From Shewanella khirikhana (GTDB lineage Bacteria; Pseudomonadota; Gammaproteobacteria; Enterobacterales; Shewanellaceae), in NCBI RefSeq assembly GCF_003957745.1, contig NZ_CP020373.1:3209501-3273500 (forward strand): DNA of 64,000 bases, in the 5' to 3' direction. The position numbers were made by a program, and so were the translations under genes. Shown one piece after another: positions 1-7,888 of this stretch. How positions within the stretch are numbered: position 1 is the first letter of the stretch; each line of letters opens with the position of its first letter. The notes beneath the pieces are model-generated. The model worked only from the letters and a program-made list of their open reading frames with translations. It searched no databases and had not been told where the DNA came from.

Positions 1-392
1 GGCGGGATGGTATAGCACTTGTCCATTCGGAACTTGATCCCCTGACTGGTAAAGTAGTAACCCGGCCCCACCATATTGGTGAAGGTGTAAGGCGCATAGT
101 GGGTCACCCTTACCTGCCCGGAGCCCGGCACACTGTAACCGCCGAATCCACCACCACCGCCGACAAAGTTTTGCGAGTAGTTATAGGTAGCCGTGGCGGC
201 AATGTAGTATTCGGGATCCGCCACCCCAGCGGGCACTGTGCCACTGTAGTTGGCCAGAATTTGTGATTCACTCCAGCTGACATCCGCTATCTGCACTATG
301 GTGCCGCGATAACACCAGGGTACCGCCTGAGCCAGACTGCTTAATGACATTGCGACCAGCAGCGCGCCTATCTTGATATGTCCGTTTTTCAT
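1..392 (-). CDS. Secreted protein of unknown function, 3' end outside window
   Basis: An open frame of 130 codons runs off the left edge from an ATG at 392, with a GGAG ribosome binding site nine bases upstream. The first 23 residues form a clear Sec signal peptide (basic start, hydrophobic core, SLAQA cleavage site). The mature part begins VPWCYRG, is rich in Tyr, Gly and Ser, and has a glycine run near residue 78 (VGGGGGFGGY). Two cysteines are visible. I do not recognise the family. It is probably periplasmic or extracellular. It is transcribed away from the S46 peptidase terminator and looks monocistronic in what can be seen. Confidence 0.75.
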   Translation of the reverse strand, partial: MKNGHIKIGALLVAMSLSSLAQAVPWCYRGTIVQIADVSWSESQILANYSGTVPAGVADPEYYIAATATYNYSQNFVGGGGGFGGYSVPGSGQVRVTHYAPYTFTNMVGPGYYFTSQGIKFRMDKCYTIP

Positions 393-542
393 TGTTGTTT
401 CTCCAAAGCAAGTTTGATTGATTGCCAAACCACTATGGGAAACGCCAGCAACGAATACGACCAAATTCACGGGCAAAATCGGGAAATTGCCCGGAATTTA
501 CCCGGCAATTCTTATTCACTACAGACTGACATTAAATAAAAA

Positions 543-570
543 ACGGGGCCAATAGGCCCCGTTTTTTATT
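543..570 (-). terminator. Intrinsic terminator after the S46 peptidase gene
   Basis: An eight-pair GC-rich stem (ACGGGGCC / GGCCCCGT, 543-550 with 555-562) has an AATA loop. On the minus strand it is followed by a T-rich run, about 20 bases past the peptidase stop. A T-run also follows on the plus strand, so it could work both ways. Confidence 0.85.
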
Positions 571-588
571 CAGTCAGTGAGCAGACTG

Positions 589-2745
589 TTATTCAACAAT
601 ATCCATCTCGGCCAGCAGGTTGTCTGCTTTGTCGAGGTACTTCATCACCCACAGCATGTAGCGGCTGTCGACGTGGATGGAGCGGTTGATGTTGTCGTCG
701 TAGTTCCAGTCGCCAATGATGCTCTCGTACACACCATCAAACAGCAGACCCACCAGTTCGGCGCGGCCGTTCAGGGTTGGCGAACCAGAGTTACCACCTG
801 TGGTATCCACGGTAGACAGGAAGTTCACAGGCACAGAGTCGATGTCTTTCACGTAGAAATCACCGTACTGCTTGGCTTTGATCAGTTCCAGCTGCGCCTT
901 GGGCGCATCGAATGGGTCAACACCTGTGTCTTTCTGGGTGATGCCTTCGAGGCGGGTGAATGGCACGGCGTACAGACCATCCTTTGGAGAGTAACCCTTC
1001 ACGTTACCGTAGGTCACACGCAGGCTGGAGTTGGCGTCGGCATAAACCGGCTTACCCTGCTCGTTGTTGTAGGCAATGATGGCTTCCATATAGGCAGGAC
1101 GTACCTTCATCAGCTCACCGGCCAGCTCTTTGTCGGCCTTTTCACGGGCCATAGAGGTGTCGAAGGTGGCAACGGCCAGTTGGATGAATGGGTCTTTGCT
1201 GGCTTTAAAGTCGGCCACAGACTTGTCCATCCACGCCATGCGCACGTCTTTGTTACCGATTTCGGTTTTGGCGTACATCTTGTCGAGCTGCTTCTTGAGC
1301 TTCTTCTCGTCAAACTTCTTGCCAATACCAAAGTAGGCATCGATGTCGGCGCGGCGCTTGTCGGCTGGCAGCGCGGCGTAACGGGTCAGCATTTCAAACA
1401 GAACAGCCTTGTCCACTTCGGCGTCGTAGCGGCGATCGATGCGCTCAAGACCGGCCTTGAAGCGGGTCATGTCGCGATCCTGGAAGCCTGGCTCACGCTC
1501 CATGTCCGGCAGTTGCTTTTCATGGGCCAGACGATACAGGCGCTTGGCAGTGCTCATTGGGGTGGAGTAACCCATGTAGCCCAGGATCAGATCCAGTTCC
1601 TGAGTCTTGTTGCTTTCGCTGACCAGACGCTCGAGGTCTGCCAGAGTCTGACCATACTTGGCCTGACGCTTGGCATCGGCCTTGATCCAGGCAGCCAGCT
1701 CGGCTTCACGGGCCTTGCGGTCTTCCAGCATGGTGGACTTGCCGTAGAACTCAATCATAGATGCGAAGTTCTTGGCATAGTTGGCCAGGCTTGCGAGCGT
1801 GCTTTCGTACTTGATACGGGCATCGCTGCCTTCCGGCGCAGTTTCTTTGATGAGGTCGATAATGCGCTCACGCAGCTCGCGGCTGGCGGGGTAGTTCCAG
1901 GTGAACTGGTTTTCGACTTCAGAGGCGGTGCGGTAGCGGTTGGTACGGCCAGGGTAGCCGGTTACCATCACAAAATCTCCGTCCTTCACGCCCTTGGCAG
2001 AGACTTTCAGGAAGCTCTTTGGCTCGTATGGCACGTTGTCTTTGGAGAAGTCGGCTGGCTTGCCGTCTTTGCTCACATAGGCGCGGTAGAAAGAGTAGTC
2101 GCCGGTGTGACGTGGCCACATCCAGTTATCGATATCACCGCCGTATTTGCCCACGCTGGCGGCTGGGTTGTGTACCAGACGCACGTCGCGGATTTCCATC
2201 TGCTTGATGAGGTAGTACTCGAGGCCGCCATGGAAGCTATACACGCTGCAGCGATAGCCGTCTTCTTTTTCACACTCGGCCACCATGGCCTTTTCTTTGG
2301 CTTCAACACCCTTGTAGAAGGCATCGCCCTTGAGAGACTCAAGGCCGGCCTTGATGTCGGCGGTCACGTCGGTTACTGACTCGGTCACGTACACACGTGA
2401 GCCGGGGGCAGCAGGCAGTTCTTCATCGAAGCTCTTGGCCAAAAAGCCATCCGCCAGCAGGTTTTTCTCGGCGGTGGAGTTGTACTGGATTGAGCCATAG
2501 GCACAGTGGTGGTTAGTCACTACCAGACCTTTTGGCGACACGAATGACGCGGTACAGCCACCCAGGCTAATCACGGCATTCATGGGGAATTCGGTCAGTT
2601 TGGAGATGGACTCGGGGTTGATTTCCAGGCCCTTGGCTTTCAGCGTTTTTGCCAGCGCAGGCAACTGATGAGGTTGCCACATACCTTCATCTGCCTGGGC
2701 GCCAAAGGCGGCCGCGATGGCAGCGGTCAGTAACCATTTTTTCAT
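589..2745 (-). CDS. S46 family dipeptidyl peptidase, DPP7-like
   Basis: A 718-residue exported serine peptidase that removes dipeptides from peptide N-termini in the periplasm. The start is ATG 2745, giving MKKWLL and a signal peptide ending at about residue 18 (FGAQA). An in-frame upstream ATG at 2808 would place 21 non-signal residues in front and overlaps a terminator. The S46 triad regions are visible: VTNHHCAYG (His 79/80), GGDIDNWMWPRHTGDY (Asp) and TTGGNSGSP (Ser about 653). Eighteen residues after the Ser lies FDG. In this family Gly there is typical of DPP7 (hydrophobic P1) and Arg is typical of DPP11 (acidic P1), so I infer DPP7-like specificity. Length is normal for the family. Confidence 0.93.
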   Translation of the reverse strand: MKKWLLTAAIAAAFGAQADEGMWQPHQLPALAKTLKAKGLEINPESISKLTEFPMNAVISLGGCTASFVSPKGLVVTNHHCAYGSIQYNSTAEKNLLADGFLAKSFDEELPAAPGSRVYVTESVTDVTADIKAGLESLKGDAFYKGVEAKEKAMVAECEKEDGYRCSVYSFHGGLEYYLIKQMEIRDVRLVHNPAASVGKYGGDIDNWMWPRHTGDYSFYRAYVSKDGKPADFSKDNVPYEPKSFLKVSAKGVKDGDFVMVTGYPGRTNRYRTASEVENQFTWNYPASRELRERIIDLIKETAPEGSDARIKYESTLASLANYAKNFASMIEFYGKSTMLEDRKAREAELAAWIKADAKRQAKYGQTLADLERLVSESNKTQELDLILGYMGYSTPMSTAKRLYRLAHEKQLPDMEREPGFQDRDMTRFKAGLERIDRRYDAEVDKAVLFEMLTRYAALPADKRRADIDAYFGIGKKFDEKKLKKQLDKMYAKTEIGNKDVRMAWMDKSVADFKASKDPFIQLAVATFDTSMAREKADKELAGELMKVRPAYMEAIIAYNNEQGKPVYADANSSLRVTYGNVKGYSPKDGLYAVPFTRLEGITQKDTGVDPFDAPKAQLELIKAKQYGDFYVKDIDSVPVNFLSTVDTTGGNSGSPTLNGRAELVGLLFDGVYESIIGDWNYDDNINRSIHVDSRYMLWVMKYLDKADNLLAEMDIVE

Positions 2746-2792
2746 TGTTTTATTCCGTTGTGAGTTGTTATCGATCGCATTGCTGCGCCCAT

Positions 2793-2820
2793 AAAAAAAG
2801 CCGGGCACGAAGACCCGACT
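2793..2820 (-). terminator. Intrinsic terminator after the aromatic amino acid permease
   Basis: On the minus strand the stem GTCGGG / CCCGGC (2814-2819 with 2800-2805, one G-U pair) is followed by seven T. It lies between the permease stop and the peptidase start. Confidence 0.75.
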
Positions 2821-2889
2821 TTATCATATGGCCCAAGCCTGTTACAGCTTGGAAAAATCCGTTTACAAATCCGCTGTTACGGCTCCGGT

Positions 2890-4077
2890 TTACAGGGCAA
2901 CGTAAAGCTGGGCGGCGATGATGGCAAGTCCTGCCACACCCACCAGCCCCAGCGCCAGATTGCCACCGCGCACCTGATAGCCTTCGGCGCCTTCACTGCG
3001 CTGCTTCATCGCCATGGCAATCGGCAGGAAGATAATCATAAACACCAGCGGAATGGCGGCAAAACCCAGAACCGCCACAAAGCCTTCGGGCACATACAGG
3101 GCACACAGCACCGGCGGCACAAAGGTAATCAGCCAGGTTTGCAGGCGACCAGCCATGCCGGTTTTGGCGCGGGTCAGTTCGGCCAAAAAGTCGAACAGGC
3201 TCATGGTTACCCCAAGGAAGGAGGTAATAAGCGCAAGGTCGGCAAACACAGACACACACTTGCCCACCAGCGGCTGGGCTGCAATGTCCTGCAAAGCGCC
3301 AATCAGCTTGGGCAGGGCGCCGCCAAAGCCTTCAATGGTGTCGCCGCCCACGGTGCCCAAGGTCACCAGCAGCCACAGGATGTAACACACCAGCGGGATG
3401 GTAGAGCCAATCAGCAGCACCTTGCGCAGGTTCACCGCATCGCCATCAAGATAGCGCACCAGGGTTGCGATACACACATGGAAACCAAAGGAAGTAAACA
3501 CCACTGGGATAGCCGCCATCCAGGCGTTACCCGAGGCTTTTTGCACCGCATCGGCGGCAATGGTGGCGCTGTCCACTTCCGGCAGCAGGAACCCGACCAC
3601 CAGCACCAAAAGTGCCACCATCAGGGTAAACAGCAGCCTTGAGAGCTTATCTACCCAGCCCACACCCAGGGCGGCAATGCTGCCCAGTGCCAGGGTAAAC
3701 ACCAACACCGCCAGCTGGTTATCCAGAGCGATATCAAACATGGTTTCAAAACGCAGCACCAACAATGATGAACCGCCGGTGAGGTAAGCGGCGGTCAGGG
3801 CAAACAGCAGGCTCAAAAACGACGCGCCCTGAATAATCTGGCCCTTCTTGCCCAGGGTCTTGCCTGTGATGGCATGTACGTTGTCGCCCACGCCACTGCG
3901 CAGGTTGATTTCGAGCATCAGCAGGGAGGTGTATGCGGAGATGGCCCACACGCCAATCAGCAGCACAAGTGCCGGGATCACCCCGAGGGCGGCGGTGGCC
4001 AGAGGCAACGCCAACATGCCGGCACCAATGGCGGTACCCGCCACAATGGCGATAGAGCCTAGTATTTTCAAATTCAC
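2890..4077 (-). CDS. Aromatic amino acid permease, HAAAP family (TyrP/Mtr type)
   Basis: A 395-residue inner-membrane protein with about eleven hydrophobic segments. The N-terminus contains GTAIGAGMLALPLATA, the unwound first-helix motif of the hydroxy/aromatic amino acid permease family that imports tyrosine or tryptophan with protons. The start is GTG at 4077 (GTG AAT TTG AAA), with AGGA about eleven bases upstream. Length matches TyrP and Mtr (400-415). The substrate, tyrosine or tryptophan, cannot be told from the sequence. No convincing TyrR box was found upstream. The gene has its own terminator and looks monocistronic. Confidence 0.9.
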   Translation of the reverse strand: MNLKILGSIAIVAGTAIGAGMLALPLATAALGVIPALVLLIGVWAISAYTSLLMLEINLRSGVGDNVHAITGKTLGKKGQIIQGASFLSLLFALTAAYLTGGSSLLVLRFETMFDIALDNQLAVLVFTLALGSIAALGVGWVDKLSRLLFTLMVALLVLVVGFLLPEVDSATIAADAVQKASGNAWMAAIPVVFTSFGFHVCIATLVRYLDGDAVNLRKVLLIGSTIPLVCYILWLLVTLGTVGGDTIEGFGGALPKLIGALQDIAAQPLVGKCVSVFADLALITSFLGVTMSLFDFLAELTRAKTGMAGRLQTWLITFVPPVLCALYVPEGFVAVLGFAAIPLVFMIIFLPIAMAMKQRSEGAEGYQVRGGNLALGLVGVAGLAIIAAQLYVAL

Positions 4078-4382
4078 GGAACTGTCCTGTTCAAGTCTTG
4101 AATAGCAATTGTTGTTATTGGGAAGCGCGAGGACTTGTCCGCAACTTCCTTAAGGTCTGAGCCTGTTTTCAGTACTGCCGAAGGCCTTCGCAGTGAAGAC
4201 ACCTATCCCCATCAGCTTTGTCGGGCTTTCTCAATAAAAAACGACTGCAGCCGACATTAACAGAGGCGCCAAGGCACGGCAAGCGCGGCGCCTGAGGCTG
4301 GGAGCGAGCTCTACAAGGGCGTTACAGCGCCATCACATGGGATAAAGAATGTAACAGCGCAGCGGCAGATAGCAGCCGCGAC

Positions 4383-4410
4383 TTGTCAGCCGCCGCATCG
4401 AATGTATAAT
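4383..4410 (+). promoter_or_regulatory. Sigma-70 promoter of the manganese exporter gene
   Basis: TTGTCA (4383-4388), a 16-base spacer and a perfect TATAAT (4405-4410). A start near 4416 would place transcription just ahead of the riboswitch core. Confidence 0.7.
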
Positions 4411-4415
4411 GGCCA

Positions 4416-4612
4416 CCTCGCTTTCGGGGGAGTAGCCAGCCCAGGCAACTAACGGCTTGGGAGTAAACATCAACATACTTGGCCTCATGCCATGGTGTTT
4501 ACGATAAATCAGCGATTTATCCGGCAAGACCTGAGTACGACGAGCCACAACTATACTATTTCGGGGTGGCGGGCTGGTCGTGCTTGTTGGTTTGCCACCC
4601 CAGGAACGCATC
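4416..4612 (+). promoter_or_regulatory. yybP-ykoY manganese riboswitch
   Basis: A 200-base leader between the promoter and the exporter start. It contains CGGGGGAGTAGCC (about 4426-4438), matching the conserved GGGGAGUAGC core of the yybP-ykoY Mn2+ aptamer found before alx and mntP. More paired segments follow. Just before the start codon, GGGGTGGC (4563-4570) pairs with GCCACCCC (4594-4601), directly beside the AGGAA ribosome binding site (4602-4606). That arrangement suggests Mn2+ controls translation initiation. The class is established knowledge; the mechanism here is inference. Confidence 0.85.
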
Positions 4613-5173
4613 ATGTTAGAAGCCTTTACCGCCTCCACGTTGACCGTGGCCATCGCCGAAATCGGTGATAAAACCCAACTGCTGGCCCTGCTGCTGGCTG
4701 CCCGCTTTAAAAACAAGACCGCCATTATCCTCGGCATTTTCATTGCGACCCTGGCAAACCATTTTGCCGCCGCCTGGCTTGGCCAATGGGCATCGGGGTT
4801 GATCAGTCCTGAGCTGGCGCGCTATCTGGTGGCGGGCAGTTTCTTCGCCATCGCCCTGTGGGTGCTGGTGCCCGATAAAGTGGAAGCCGAAGAAAGTGCG
4901 CTCTACCGTTTCGGCCCCTTCCTGGCGACCCTGGTACTGTTCTTTATTGCCGAAATCGGTGACAAAACCCAGGTGGCCACAGTGGTACTCTCGGCCCGTT
5001 ATGATGACTTGTGGATGGTGGTGATGGGCACCACTGTGGGCATGCTGCTTGCCAACGTGCCTGTGGTGATCGCCGGTCATTTCAGTGCCGACAAGCTGCC
5101 GATGACCTGGATCCACCGCGGCACTGCGGTGCTGTTTGCCGTGATGGGCGTAGCCACCCTGCTGTGGCACTGA
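4613..5173 (+). CDS. mneA: Manganese exporter, GDT1/TMEM165/MneA family (UPF0016)
   Basis: A 186-residue membrane protein with about six helices in two homologous halves. Each half carries the family signature: AEIGDKTQLLAL near the N-terminus and AEIGDKTQVATV in the second half. These acidic motifs bind the transported cation, and bacterial members export Mn2+. The start ATG 4613 follows AGGA with seven bases of spacing; an in-frame upstream TTG adds 11 residues that lie inside the leader hairpin. A Mn2+ riboswitch leader directly upstream agrees with the assignment. A terminator follows at once, so it is monocistronic. Confidence 0.93.
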   Translation: MLEAFTASTLTVAIAEIGDKTQLLALLLAARFKNKTAIILGIFIATLANHFAAAWLGQWASGLISPELARYLVAGSFFAIALWVLVPDKVEAEESALYRFGPFLATLVLFFIAEIGDKTQVATVVLSARYDDLWMVVMGTTVGMLLANVPVVIAGHFSADKLPMTWIHRGTAVLFAVMGVATLLWH

Positions 5174-5203
5174 TGCACTGTAAGCAAGTGTCTGAATAAA
5201 AAG

Positions 5204-5232
5204 AAAGGGAAGCGATTGCTTCCCTTTTGTTG
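5204..5232. terminator. Bidirectional terminator between the Mn exporter and catalase genes
   Basis: AAAGGGAAGC (5204-5213) and GCTTCCCTTT (5218-5227) form a ten-pair stem with a GATT loop, flanked by A-rich and T-rich runs. It sits between two convergent genes. Confidence 0.85.
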
Positions 5233-5266
5233 TTCTCAAGCCTGATACAGCAGCTTAAAGCACGGC

Positions 5267-6733
5267 TTAGAGCGCGGCGCGAATACGCTGGCCGTAGTCG
5301 GCATCTGCCTGGTCGAAGTGCGCCAACATCCGCTGCTGCACTTCTGTTGTTACCTGACGCAGGGTCGAGGCGATGGTCTCGGCGAGGCGATTCTTCTCCC
5401 CTTCACTGAACAGGCGGTACAGGTTACCAGCCTGGGTGTAGTCGTCCTTGCCGTAACGGCTGTAGCGGGCGGCTTCACCTTCGAGACGCAGCGGCGGCTC
5501 AACAAAGTGGCTGGCATCCGCCAGGGCACCGGTTGCCGTGCTTGGGCCATAGTTGGCGCTGGCATCACCACCTGTCTGGGTCTGCTGACCTGTGCTCTGG
5601 TGATAAGGGCACTGGGTACCGGCCATGGCGCCGCCACGCTGGTGATGATTGGCCACAGTGGCATGTGGGCAGTTCACCGGCAGCTGGTTGTAGTTGGCAC
5701 CGATGCGATAGCGCTGGGCGTCGGCATAGGCAAACAAACGGGCTTGCAGCATCTTGTCCGGCGAGGCGCCCACACCCGGCACCAGGTTGCTGGGGGCCAG
5801 CGCCGCCTGCTCTACTTCGGCAAAGTAGTTCTGTGGCATGCGATTAAGCTCCAGTACCCCAATTTCAATCAGGGGGTAGTCCTTGTGTGGCCATACCTTG
5901 GTCAAATCGAACGGGTCGATGTGATAGGTGTTGGCATCGGCTTCCGGCATAATCTGCACATTCACGGTCCAGCGCGGGAAGTTGCCATCCATGATGGCCA
6001 CCATCAGATCCCGCTGGGACGAGTCAGGATCTATGCCCTTGAGCTTATCGGCCTGCTCGTTGGTCAGGTTCACCACCCCCTGCTGGGACTTGAAGTGGAA
6101 CTTGACCCAGAAACGCTCGCCTTTGGCATTCCACAGGCTGAAGGTGTGGGAGCCATAGCCGTGCATCTGACGATAGTTGGCCGGAATACCGCGGTCAGAC
6201 ATCAGAATAGTCACCTGATGCAGCGCCTCAGGATTCAGCGACCAGAAGTCCCACATGGCCTGAGGATCTTTGAGGTTAGTCTGAGGGTTACGCTTCTGGG
6301 TGTGGATAAAGTCCGGGAACTTGATGCCATCACGCAGGAAGAAAGTGGGGGTGTTGTTACCCACTACATCGTGGTTACCCTGCCGAGTGTAAAAGCGCAC
6401 TGCAAAACCACGTGGGTCGCGCTCAGCATCGGCTGAGCCCATTTCACCGCCCACGGTGGAGAAACGCACGAAGGTTTCGCTCACCTTGCCTTCGCCGATA
6501 AAGTGGTCGGCAATGGTGTACTCAGACAAGTCACGGGTCAGGGTGAAGGTACCGTAAGCGCCAGTACCCTTGGCGTGCACGACCCGCTCGGGGATACGCT
6601 CGCGGTTAAAGTGCGCTAGCTTTTCAATCAGTTGCCAGTCTTGCAGCAATACCGGGCCGCGGCTGCCGGCAGTCAGGGAGTTCTGGTCATCGGCGATAGG
6701 AGCGCCGTTTTGGCTGGTGATATAGTGACTCAT
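5267..6733 (-). CDS. katB: Monofunctional haem catalase
   Basis: A 488-residue catalase of the small-subunit clade, which splits hydrogen peroxide into water and oxygen. Visible are the distal His region RIPERVVHAKGTGAYGTF, the distal Asn region NNTPTFFLRDG and the haem-ligand Tyr motif RLFAYADAQRYRIG. There is no C-terminal flavodoxin-like domain, as expected for this class. Two ATG codons lie two codons apart; AGAGGA is too close to the first (6739) and correctly spaced for the second (6733), which I chose. Twelve bases upstream is the stop of a 22-codon ORF with a strong ribosome binding site. A convincing OxyR site was not found. Confidence 0.96.
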   Translation of the reverse strand: MSHYITSQNGAPIADDQNSLTAGSRGPVLLQDWQLIEKLAHFNRERIPERVVHAKGTGAYGTFTLTRDLSEYTIADHFIGEGKVSETFVRFSTVGGEMGSADAERDPRGFAVRFYTRQGNHDVVGNNTPTFFLRDGIKFPDFIHTQKRNPQTNLKDPQAMWDFWSLNPEALHQVTILMSDRGIPANYRQMHGYGSHTFSLWNAKGERFWVKFHFKSQQGVVNLTNEQADKLKGIDPDSSQRDLMVAIMDGNFPRWTVNVQIMPEADANTYHIDPFDLTKVWPHKDYPLIEIGVLELNRMPQNYFAEVEQAALAPSNLVPGVGASPDKMLQARLFAYADAQRYRIGANYNQLPVNCPHATVANHHQRGGAMAGTQCPYHQSTGQQTQTGGDASANYGPSTATGALADASHFVEPPLRLEGEAARYSRYGKDDYTQAGNLYRLFSEGEKNRLAETIASTLRQVTTEVQQRMLAHFDQADADYGQRIRAAL

Positions 6734-6745
6734 CTGCATTTCCTC

Positions 6746-6814
6746 TTATTTATCCGTTGATTTCGTTGACTGTCTGGCGTACCAGGCTTCTATCAGGTCA
6801 TAAAGGGTGGCCAT
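6746..6814 (-). CDS. 22-codon ORF upstream of catalase, possible leader peptide
   Basis: An ATG at 6814 is preceded by a perfect AGGAGG with five bases of spacing, the best ribosome binding site in this part of the window. It opens a 22-codon frame (MATLYDLIEAWYARQSTK, then STDK) ending in TAA at 6746. The stop lies directly beside the catalase ribosome binding site, so translational coupling is likely. The peptide has no membrane segment or signal and looks like a short amphipathic helix. I do not recognise a family. It could be a small protein of its own or a translated leader controlling katB. Confidence 0.6.
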   Translation of the reverse strand: MATLYDLIEAWYARQSTKSTDK

Positions 6815-6940
6815 CTTGCCTCCTGAGTGCTGCGACCTTGTCGATGAGGAAAGACTACGCCAATCGAAAACTCAGATAAAACGATTAAATCAGATGATTA
6901 CAATCTATCATTCCGATGAAATAAACAATCTTTAATCGGA

Positions 6941-6972
6941 AAAACAAAAACGCGGCCTGGGCCGCGTTTTTG
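6941..6972 (-). terminator. Intrinsic terminator after the YgjV-like gene
   Basis: ACGCGGCC (6950-6957) and GGCCGCGT (6960-6967) form a GC-rich stem flanked by A-runs and T-runs on both sides. It lies 18 bases beyond the stop at 6985. Confidence 0.85.
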
Positions 6973-6984
6973 CTGGGGGCGAAC

Positions 6985-7221
6985 TTAGTTACTGTCTGGC
7001 TCGCGATAAAGCTTCACCAAATAATACGCATCAATCAATACGATAAAGAAATTCACCAGCGCCACAGGCAAGGCGTCGATGGCGAGGCCATAGGCCACAA
7101 ACAGCGCGGCGCCAATCAGGTTCCACCAGCGCAGTTTTTTAATGTTGGCCATCATCAGGGAAATGGCCACCACCACAGAGGCCAGATAGCCCACCCATTC
7201 CCAGATTGTTGCTGTGTCCAT
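6985..7221 (-). CDS. Small inner-membrane protein, YgjV-like
   Basis: A 78-residue protein with three hydrophobic segments (about residues 8-25, 30-48 and 52-70) and short charged loops (KKLRW; KLYREPDSN at the C-terminus). The pattern matches small YgjV-like integral membrane proteins of unknown function. The start ATG 7221 has GAGGG about eight bases upstream. It shares orientation with the thioesterase gene upstream and may be cotranscribed with it (53-base gap), ending at its own terminator. Nothing in the sequence shows a reaction. Confidence 0.75.
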   Translation of the reverse strand: MDTATIWEWVGYLASVVVAISLMMANIKKLRWWNLIGAALFVAYGLAIDALPVALVNFFIVLIDAYYLVKLYREPDSN

Positions 7222-7274
7222 CGTTAATCCCTCAAGGCTGTGGTGACGACGATTTGTGATACTGACAGTCTAGT

Positions 7275-7712
7275 TCAGCGCTCGACAACCGCCGCCGTCA
7301 TACGTGAAATACAGGTGAGTTCACCGGCGCCATTATGCACCAGCACCTCCCACACAGAGCTGCGTTTACCCAGATGCACCGGCCTGGCAGTGGCGGTAAG
7401 CACACCGTTACGGGCGGCGCGCAGGTGGTTGGCGTTAATCTCCTGCCCCACGCAGTAAAACTTTTCAAAATCCACCACGAAATTGGCGGCATAACTGGCC
7501 ACGGTTTCGGCCAGTACCACATTGGCACCGCCATGAACTATGCCCAGCGGATTGTGCACCGCGGGAGTGGCTGGCATGGTCGCCTTCATGTAGTCGTCAC
7601 CGATTTCGCTGATTTGGATCCCAAGGGTCTTCATCAGGGTGCCACGGCCATGCATGCCTTCGTCCATTTTGGCGCAATCTTCCAGGGTGACGGGCCTGAA
7701 CCAAATACTCAT
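7275..7712 (-). CDS. Hotdog-fold acyl-CoA thioesterase, MenI/EntH-like
   Basis: A 145-residue cytoplasmic thioesterase, closest to YdiI (MenI, 1,4-dihydroxy-2-naphthoyl-CoA hydrolase of menaquinone synthesis) and YbdB (EntH, proofreading in enterobactin synthesis). The core IVHGGANVVLAET holds the catalytic Glu, and GQEINANHLRAAR and HLGKRSSVWEV follow in the expected order. The start is ATG 7712 (MSIWFRP) with GGGGAA nine bases upstream; a longer frame to 7841 crosses the terminator of the next gene and adds 43 unlike residues. Whether it serves menaquinone or general CoA-ester clean-up cannot be decided here. Confidence 0.88.
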   Translation of the reverse strand: MSIWFRPVTLEDCAKMDEGMHGRGTLMKTLGIQISEIGDDYMKATMPATPAVHNPLGIVHGGANVVLAETVASYAANFVVDFEKFYCVGQEINANHLRAARNGVLTATARPVHLGKRSSVWEVLVHNGAGELTCISRMTAAVVER

Positions 7713-7821
7713 TCGTTGTTCCCCAACATATGGATTATTGCGCCAGTGTACTTGCCACTGTGCCACAGGTAAACCGGCGGTCACGTCCTCCCGTGGTATG
7801 AAAAGCGCTTGAAACTGGAAA

Positions 7822-7852
7822 GAAAAAGGGGATGCAAGCATCCCCTTTTATG
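7822..7852 (-). terminator. Terminator after the extracellular nuclease gene
   Basis: AAAGGGGATGC (7825-7835) pairs with GCATCCCCTTT (7838-7848), with T-rich sequence on the minus strand side, 37 bases past the nuclease stop. Confidence 0.8.
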
Positions 7853-7888
7853 CGCCCGGCTAGCCAGAAGGCATCCGGGTTTCAGCTC

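Noticed and set aside
577..2379. 600-codon plus-strand frame opposite the S46 peptidase
   Set aside because: Antisense shadow of a GC-rich gene; its His/Val/Gly-rich translation has no domain. The same applies to the long plus-strand frame at 8099-10408 opposite exeM.
6830..6940. OxyR binding site upstream of katB
   Set aside because: A single ATAG half-site exists, but the other three tetramers of the OxyR pattern do not match at N7 spacing.
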